From Irpex lacteus (Eukaryota > Basidiomycota > Agaricomycetes > Polyporales > Irpicaceae), in the NCBI GenBank assembly GCA_001986395.2, contig MQVO02000031.1, positions 1 through 64,000 of the forward strand: 64,000 nucleotides of DNA, written 5' to 3'. The position numbers and the translations under genes were made by a program. Shown in pieces: positions 57,294 through 64,000 of the stretch; position 1 is the stretch's first letter, and each line of letters starts with the position of its first letter. Below the pieces are notes generated by a model that saw only the letters and a list, made by a program, of their open reading frames with translations, did not search any database and was not told the DNA's origin.

Positions 57294-60200
57294 CTAGCAA
57301 CCTCCTCTGTAAGTTCAATTCAATCTCGCATTGGTTTGGAACAATCTTTTTCATAAGCCAGTGACTTACCCTTAACCAGATCCTGCACTCTCTCCTGTCT
57401 CTGTGTTGTCATCAGGTGCCACATGACCTGATAGTGCAGATGCATCACTTGCAGTGGCTTCAACCTTGCTTGCCTCTTCATTGGGAGCCTGCAGGGAATA
57501 TCAGAAGGTGTGGCTGGTATGTCAAAGATCATTTATCACGTACATGTGAGATCTCATTCTGAGCATGAACAGGTGCACTGGTCAGTGCATCAGTGCTACC
57601 GCTGACGCTTGGTGCAGCTCCATCATTGGTCTGAGAGTGAAGTGCTTCCACCTCATTCTCAGTCACATGAACATCCTGCAAAGACTCAATCAGCCTGGTA
57701 ACAATCTCAGGCAAATGAGTACAAATTGTACCTCTATTCCGGTGACCCCTTCAAGCTTCACACTTTTGCCATCTCCAACTGCTAAGCCAACCAACCCCTC
57801 TCTATTTCTGTCAATCTCCATAGTCTTGCTGTTCATAGTGCTCTCCTGATCAGATCCACCAACCCCAGTGCCGAGTCGTCCTGAGATGTCTTTCCCCCGA
57901 TTGTCAGATTGGACTCCAACATCAGAGTCCTCTGTGCTTTTGCTCTGTTGTCTTCTTTCCTCTAGCTCTCGAAGACGATACAGCTTATCATCATCTTGTC
58001 TGACAATAAGTTTTCCAAGAGTTTCCAAAAGATCATCAGAGAAGATGGAGCTGTTTGCCTGGAAGTGATCTTTCCAAAATTCATACGAAAAATCTCCCCG
58101 TCCCTGTTCGTAGGCCATGAGATAAAGACAAGCTTTGGCCAACTTTGAGGCTCTGCCAGCTTGTTTATAGTCTTCCTGTGTTGATGTCTCGTCTTGAGTT
58201 TCGCCTCTGCTCTGTTGAGTTACTTGAACAGAAGATAGTGTCTGAATCTGAGAAATGATAGGAACAAATAGCTTCCTGCACTTATCTACTCCTGCTGTCT
58301 TTGCTTGAAGAAGAAGCAGAAGATAGATTATGTGGTAGCAGAATTTGAGTGATTGAATCAAATCTTGTGGACATTTTGAGAGCTGCTCTATGATGACTGA
58401 GGATAGAAGTTCCAAATCCTGGGGTTCCAGTGGTTCTGTGAGGTATAGATAAGTTATTCATAAATCCAATCATCGATCTCAAGAAAGCTTACGAGGAAGG
58501 TTGTAAGAAAACTGGACTACATAATAGATCATTTTCTGGTCATATTCTCTTTTCCAAGCATTATCCCCAGACATCCAACAAGTGATCACCATATTGGCAG
58601 ACAGCTTGCTCTTCATAGCAAAAGCAATGAGCTGCTGGAAACTCCGCTTAGCATTTTCAGATCGGTACCTGGAAGCATGAGTTCTAATCAAGCGTGAACT
58701 GCAGGCAAGAATATTTCTCAGACTCTTTTGTGAGTTCTTGTCTTGGAGGTCAAGATGTTTAGGTGCAGCTGTGGCTACTTTGCATAGATATTGCACACAT
58801 GCATTTTGAAACACTTGTGGTGCATCTTCAGGCCAGGACCATGAGTTCCAATCAAAGTCTTCATCAGGTCTTTGCTGCAGAATAGCAAGCTCTGACTGGA
58901 TAGCTGCAAAGTACCAGGTTCCCAAGAACAAAGTGGATTTTGGCTCTGCAAGCTTCCAGATCCTAGTCAAAGCAGTAAGCAGTGCCATTACGTTTTCCCA
59001 GATATTCTTCTTTCCCATGAAAGTTGTAAGCAGTAGGACATCTCTGATTGTGTCACCATCTACTCCAATATTGAAGCAGGAACTGATATCTGAGAGATTA
59101 ATGGCAGAGAGCTTAGGCTCATCACTGGTAGTGAAGATTGACAGTAAAAAGTGTCACTCCGTAAACTGAAGCTAGCTTCTGCTGGTTCTCCTGACTTCTG
59201 ACAGTGAAATCAGGTCTGTGGTAGTATGTCTGAACCTCACTGATATGGTTCACAATGATATTGGACACAGCAGTCCTTGCCTGAGGCCTCAAAGAGGTTA
59301 GAGGAGCAAAGCCATCAAATGGCCACTCTGGCAGAACTCGCTCAGCTGCAGGAAGAGTTGGCAGGCGGTGGGAAAGGACTTCAAGGATGAATGTGACTAT
59401 CTCCTGGTATGGAGGTTTGGGGTGGATGTACTGCAGGGCCTCTCGGAAAGTTGTCTCCAGCATGTCATCATTGGCCTGGATGGCATCAACAGATTTGAGG
59501 ATCTCAACATCTGATGAGACTTCCTTGACCAGCTGCTCCTCACTTGGAAGTGCCTGCAGTCTCAGCAAACAGCTGTTGTAGAGCTTAGCCAGGCGGGCAT
59601 GCCATAGCTTAGTGGAGAAGCAGGAGCAGGCTATGATCCACCACTTCTTCCATTGCTTAGAGAAGGAGGACATTGTGGCCCACCATGCTTTCCACTGGCA
59701 CCATTGAGACCACATTTCATGTATAAGTGGGACAGCTTTGGCAACACCACGGCAGAAAGTATTCCATATGCTATAGATCACAAATAGAGAGAATTTCACC
59801 AGTGCATGGGCAACTTGGCAGAGCTTACGCCAGTAGACAGCAAAGAGTGGCTTGCTGGGGGAGACATGAGTTGGGATATGTGAGACATCATCTTCATTCT
59901 TGCTGTCTACATTGGGCACCTCTATAGGCTGAAGGTGTCTAGCAAGAGAGGACAGTTTATGATGGAGATGTGCTATGCCAGTCTTGAGAAGAGTAGTGCG
60001 ATAAGGGCAGCGCGGGAGGAATATGGGTAGAGCAGTAGCTCCAAAGAAAAACAGAGCCCAGCCAACCACAAGTGGGAGGGTAGTATATCCCACACTCTCA
60101 TGCACAGAAGCTGTGAAGTAGCAGAGGCCAACAAAGAAGAGGCCAAGGGAGAGTTGGAGAAGGAGAGGAAGACATGCCACAATCTCATAGACCATCCATG

Positions 60201-60787
60201 CCCGGAGCTGAGGCTCACGGAAGTGGCGGATGCGGAGACGGGCCTGTGGGGAGGGGACATTGACAGCAAGGAACTCTCGCAGCCACTGCTTCACCAACAT
60301 CCCAAAGGAGGCAGTCATCAGACTGAGGATGAGGCTGGAGAACCAGAGGACATTGACTCGGATATCCTCAGGAGAGGCTTGGAAGGAAGGAGGCATGGGA
60401 GGGGAAATGGAGGTAGCAATCAGCTTGCCATCAGTGAAGTTATAGCTCATGGTTTGGTTACCAATGCGCTCAAGCTGATAGGCCATCATGGCAGTGGGGG
60501 AGGGTTGGAGGTTGGGATAGGCAGCGACCAGGAAAGCAGAGAGGACAGCAGAGAACAGACCAGCCTAGAGGCGCAAGAGGTTAGTGGAAAAATGTGGTGC
60601 GAAGCGGAGAGGTACTCACAAAGACCAGGAGGGTATCGACGTCATCCTTGCAGCTTTGGACCTTTTCTTCATCAAACTCGCGGACATCCTTCGACATGGC
60701 AGCCCATCCGGTGGATTGCCCTGGGTAGGACGTGACCCGCACATCATGGACAACCTCTGCCCCGGGAGGGATCTGGTCTGAGGACAT
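57294..60787 (-). pseudogene. DUF6535-type membrane protein gene, copy C (frameshifted)
   Basis: Exons are 60620-60787, 58493-60564, 57732-58435, 57544-57675, 57370-57488, and a last exon from 57306 that ends after a few codons at 57294-57296 because the sequence for the usual C-terminus is deleted. Exon 2 is one base too long: an extra base in the A run at 59142-59152 shifts the frame about 475 residues into exon 2. Copies A and B show the expected frame. Otherwise phases agree. Four hydrophobic helices and the DVDTLLVF-AGLFSAVL start are as in copy A, and the central cassette (59550-59955) is A-like. The frame up to the shift would give a protein of about 530 residues with the whole membrane domain. 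Confidence 0.85.
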
Positions 60788-60790
60788 CCT

Positions 60791-61086
60791 CGGCTCTCAA
60801 GAACACGCAATCGGCTCAGTGCGTACAATCGGCTCACGCGCGCGTAGTCGGCTCAGCAGCACGTAGTCGGCTCACTAGATGCACACTCGGCTCAGGTGCA
60901 AGTCGGCTCAAAATACACACTCGCCTCAGTGTGTGAAGTCGGCTCTGGCAACGGAATCCACGTATCGGCACAAAGGGGGAGACTCCTGGTATCGGCTCTA
61001 CGTCCAAGGTCCACGGCGTCGGCTCTAATCCACGAACGAACACGCCGCTCTGTCGGCTCTACAGCGAGGAACGCAACCTTCGGCTC
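60791..61086 (-). repeat. CGGCTC motif array in the leader of copy C
   Basis: Twelve exact CGGCTC hexamers lie at 60791, 60812, 60830, 60849, 60868, 60888, 60903, 60940, 60992, 61020, 61053 and 61081, plus one degenerate copy (CGCCTC) at 60922. Spacing resembles that of copy B. Confidence 0.9.
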
Positions 61087-61163
61087 AGGCGGGGACGGGA
61101 ACTCAACTCCAACGGACTCTGCTCCAAGGGAAGGAATAGCGTGGTTCACGCTGGTGAGGGGGA

Positions 61164-61218
61164 CTGCAGAAAGTGTTAGCAAGTCATCGCGTGTCGACTA
61201 ACAGGCAAGGACACTCAC
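61164..61218 (-). other. candidate leader intron, copy C
   Basis: This is a 55-bp GTGAGT...TTGCTAACAC...CTGCAG stretch on the gene strand at the same place as in copies A and B. Confidence 0.65.
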
Positions 61219-64000
61219 CAGACGGTCAGCGCTAACAATCGCTCGAGGCCGTACGAAGATAGACGACGGCACGGCAGGTAACGAACTCTCGAGGTAAAAA
61301 CGATGACGCGCGACGGGTTGATCAATGGGTAAGGCTTGCTGGCGAGGGTGATGGGTAGCTCGTCGAGCTGGGGATGATGGTGGTTGTGGTTGAAGAGACG
61401 GTGGGAGACGACCTGCCACACCTACGCCGCATGCCTGTCATTTCCAGGTTTCGGCGCTTATGATCGTCACACCGTACCGTCCCGCTGCCCCGGTGCCCAC
61501 ATAGGTCCGCCGTGCAGCCTCAGGTTTCAAGCCTCAAGACCGTGGAGTCTCGTAAACAAGTACGCCAACTATTCGTCACTTCAACATCCATTGAGAGTCG
61601 CCAGCCATTCATTCTCCGACAACATGCAGACAGGTATACTCGGCGGGACATACATATTAGACATGGTATTTTACGATCACATTGGTAAATGTACAACACG
61701 ATTATCCAACGCGAGCTCACCGATACACCCCGAGCACCAGTAGTCGACCACAAGAGCCGGAGTCAGCATCGTGCGAATTCAAGAGCAAGAGACCTCGGGG
61801 AGCCTTCCAACTCCAGCGCATTCTTCGCGTAAAGTCAGACCAGGCTAGAGTCACGGGAGACGAGACGTAACAGCCCGAGCATGCGTAATAGAAAGCAAAG
61901 GACGATGATGCATGCCGGCGTGCCTTATGGCAAAGACGTCGGTGAGACGACAGTAGTTGTCGAACGTGGATGGTACGACGCAGTGCGCGTAAGTCGCGCA
62001 GTATGACACCAAGCGTTGTTAAGATTGCGCTAGCGACCTAGAGCCCGGACAACCAGAAGCCAGGGTACAAAGTAAAGCGTCGTCGAGTAAGTACTTGAGG
62101 TGGCAGCGGACGAGTCATTCATGAGCACAGAGTTGCACGAGGGATGTTGACGGCTGATCAGAGGCTGCATGCGTCCCGAACATAGTATTCGCCTCTGATG
62201 TTGTCGCGTTGCTAAGGTGGGAACGTCCCTGCTTATGGGAGTCGCGAGCGTGAGTGACAACGTCAAGCTTGTGACGGATCAAGCTTACTTACTGGGTCCA
62301 GTCTCCGAGCAATACCCAGGGCAACGATATACGTCGTCGACGTCACTAAGTAGACGGACCCAGGCGCTGGCAGCTATCGCTGAACGATCGCGACGATGAC
62401 TAAATTTAGATGGAAAAAAAATGGCGACGATGACTGGCGTGTACACAAGCCATCGAGCGAAACGAATCCGACGCTCGCTACCTACGGCGGACACCAGCAA
62501 AGACGACATTGCGTGCAGGCGATCTTTGCGTAGGCCATTTAGGAGGTCGAGTAGCTCGTTTCGCTTTCACAGGTCTGGCATGATAAGCATTAGCAGGAAT
62601 ACGGGACTCGACAGTTTACAATACTGCTCACCTGAGACACCAAAGCCCGTGCCCACCCCTCTCATACTTCGCGCATTCAAGTGCCACGTATGGCTACACC
62701 CACGCGAAGTTGGTTTTCCTGCTGCTGCACGACCGACGTGATCGAACGGGCCTATCGATAACACAGTGATTTAGAGGATCCTGTGTGAAGATACAGTGGT
62801 AACTCGTATAAGGGGCCTTTCCTGAGGGAGGTGCCTACCGCGTGCCGCAGATAAGCAGGGTACATCCCCGTGTCGACGTCCAAGGCTCGAGTAACACGGT
62901 GTTTCGTGATGACCTCCTGTGTGAGGGCCGAAGCTTACATTTTGATGGCGTACACGACGACCCGACGGCGGCGATAAGACGAGAGTATACAACTTGTCGT
63001 ATGACAGGACGGGCAGGATGTCGAAGACGTGGATAAAGAAGAGGTCCCAAAAGGCATACACAGGGCACCTTGACTTCGGAGTTGTGGAGCCTCGAGAGAG
63101 AGTGTGTCAATCCAAAGGGTTCGGAGGCTTCTATGCGAATGAAGGACGGCATGCAGACGTCACTTCGGGAGGAATGCATGGCCAGGTATGAGATGGGACA
63201 TGGGACTTGCAGCTAAGTCAGGCATGTATGTGGCGAGACGATGTATCGACTACTCACCTGACGTGTCTCATTTGACACTGTGGTCCGTCCAAGCCCTCCA
63301 CTCCGCGCTTCAGGGACGGCGGATGATAGCCCAGGAAACGACTCCCAAATGGCTCGTAGAAATGGAAGGGCCTGACGTACTAGATGGTGGGCATAGATGG
63401 CGGGGACGAGGACATGATGCGTGACAGGGAGCCGGTTGATTGATTGGTGAGTGGTAGGGAAGAGGCTGATGAGGCCGCGTAGAGGGAGAACCAAGGCGTC
63501 GATGGAGAGGACGGTATCATACAGATGGGTTGAAGGAGATCGGCGTGGTTGATTATTATTTTGTCGCTTCATACGTGGCAAAGGCAGTATTCGCGAGACT
63601 TTGAGGACGATGGGCGTGAAAAAGATCGCGAGTGGGAGCGAATGAGGCGAGTAGCTGATGTGTGCGTTGGCTGATAAAGACTATAGCTAAAGGGAGTAGA
63701 CTTCTCCTAGACTGTGAAGAAACAATGAGCATCGGGAAAATTTACAACGTCAAATATTCACGTACATGTCGACCCTCAAATGACTCTAGTTTCTCCTCCA
63801 AACTGAGCGTTATCTTAGCCAGCATTCTTGATATGGCATCTAGGAGCAGTGTCAGAAGTGGATTTACAACAGCGTGAAGTAAGTCTGGACATAACGTCGT
63901 GACTTGTGCTGAACGAATGACTTACCGGGAGTGTTACTGCGGGTGATACCATCCCACCCTCCGAATCGAACGGCGAGCACCTGCTGAACACATCAATGAG
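61219..64000. other. right flank of unit C, to the window end
   Basis: No intact gene is visible. 61219-61470 matches the gene-proximal flanks of A and B. 62210-62380 carries a conserved coding-like piece with a GTAAGT border on the minus strand (see findings). 63190-63600 is nearly identical to 49567-49950 in unit B. The unit continues beyond the window. Confidence 0.5.

Larger units (their letters stand above)
52000..64000. repeat. tandem unit C (cut by the window end)
   Basis: This is the third copy of the unit, with the same order of landmarks. Two related subrepeats about 1.4 kb apart (AACGCAGTACTCAC near 52122 and AACGTCGTACTCACGG near 53533) correspond to the pair in unit A. At 55180-55235 it preserves the uninterrupted target of the retroelement found in unit A. 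The right end of the window, 63889-64000, still matches unit A 36211-36325. Confidence 0.65.

Noticed and set aside
60100..60735. 211-codon plus-strand frame opposite copy C of the DUF6535 genes
   Set aside because: It is antisense to exons 1-2. The same antisense frame is fragmented in the other two copies, while the sense exons are conserved with consistent splice phases.

Overview
The window is from a filamentous basidiomycete, most likely an Agaricomycete. This rests on three recognisable genes with DUF6535-type N-termini, introns of 55-60 bp with GTRAGY donors and CTRAY branch sites, a fungal aquaporin relic, and fungal-type chromovirus and EN-RT-RNase H retrotransposons. The region is gene-poor, rich in repeats and mobile elements, and apparently decaying: no host protein-coding gene that I can identify is fully intact.

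Layout. Positions 1-5.8 kb hold no gene I can support. At 5933-17121 lies a complete, young Ty3/gypsy chromovirus (11.2 kb). It has 380-bp LTRs that differ at one base, a CCCGC target duplication, one 2651-aa Gag-Pol frame ending in a chromodomain, and a second 648-aa ORF between integrase and the 3' LTR that I do not recognise. It inserted into an aquaporin gene, now a pseudogene, whose remains lie at about 5.85-5.93 kb and 17.12-17.92 kb. An AT-rich spacer (about 17.9-18.8 kb) follows.

From about 18.8 kb to the right edge the sequence is a tandem array of three diverged units, each about 13.5 kb (A, B and C; C is cut by the window end). Each unit has a degenerate spacer, a minus-strand six-exon gene with an N-terminal four-helix membrane domain of DUF6535 type (about 1070-1090 codons), a 5' leader with an array of CGGCTC motifs and a 55-bp intron, and then more degenerate sequence. 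Each of the three genes carries its own different frameshift. Unit A also received an insertion at 22361-27854: a LINE on the minus strand with a 38-nt poly(A) end and a matching 11-13 bp target duplication. It is 5'-truncated in the endonuclease and fused to about 880 bp of unrelated sequence that begins with a tRNA-like pol III promoter head. This looks like a SINE-LINE chimera.

No cooperating pathway or operon is visible. The most notable points are the unrecognised third-position ORF of the gypsy element, the tRNA-headed LINE chimera with its empty site preserved in unit C, and the DUF6535 array with independent disruptions, a swapped central cassette and a conserved leader motif array.
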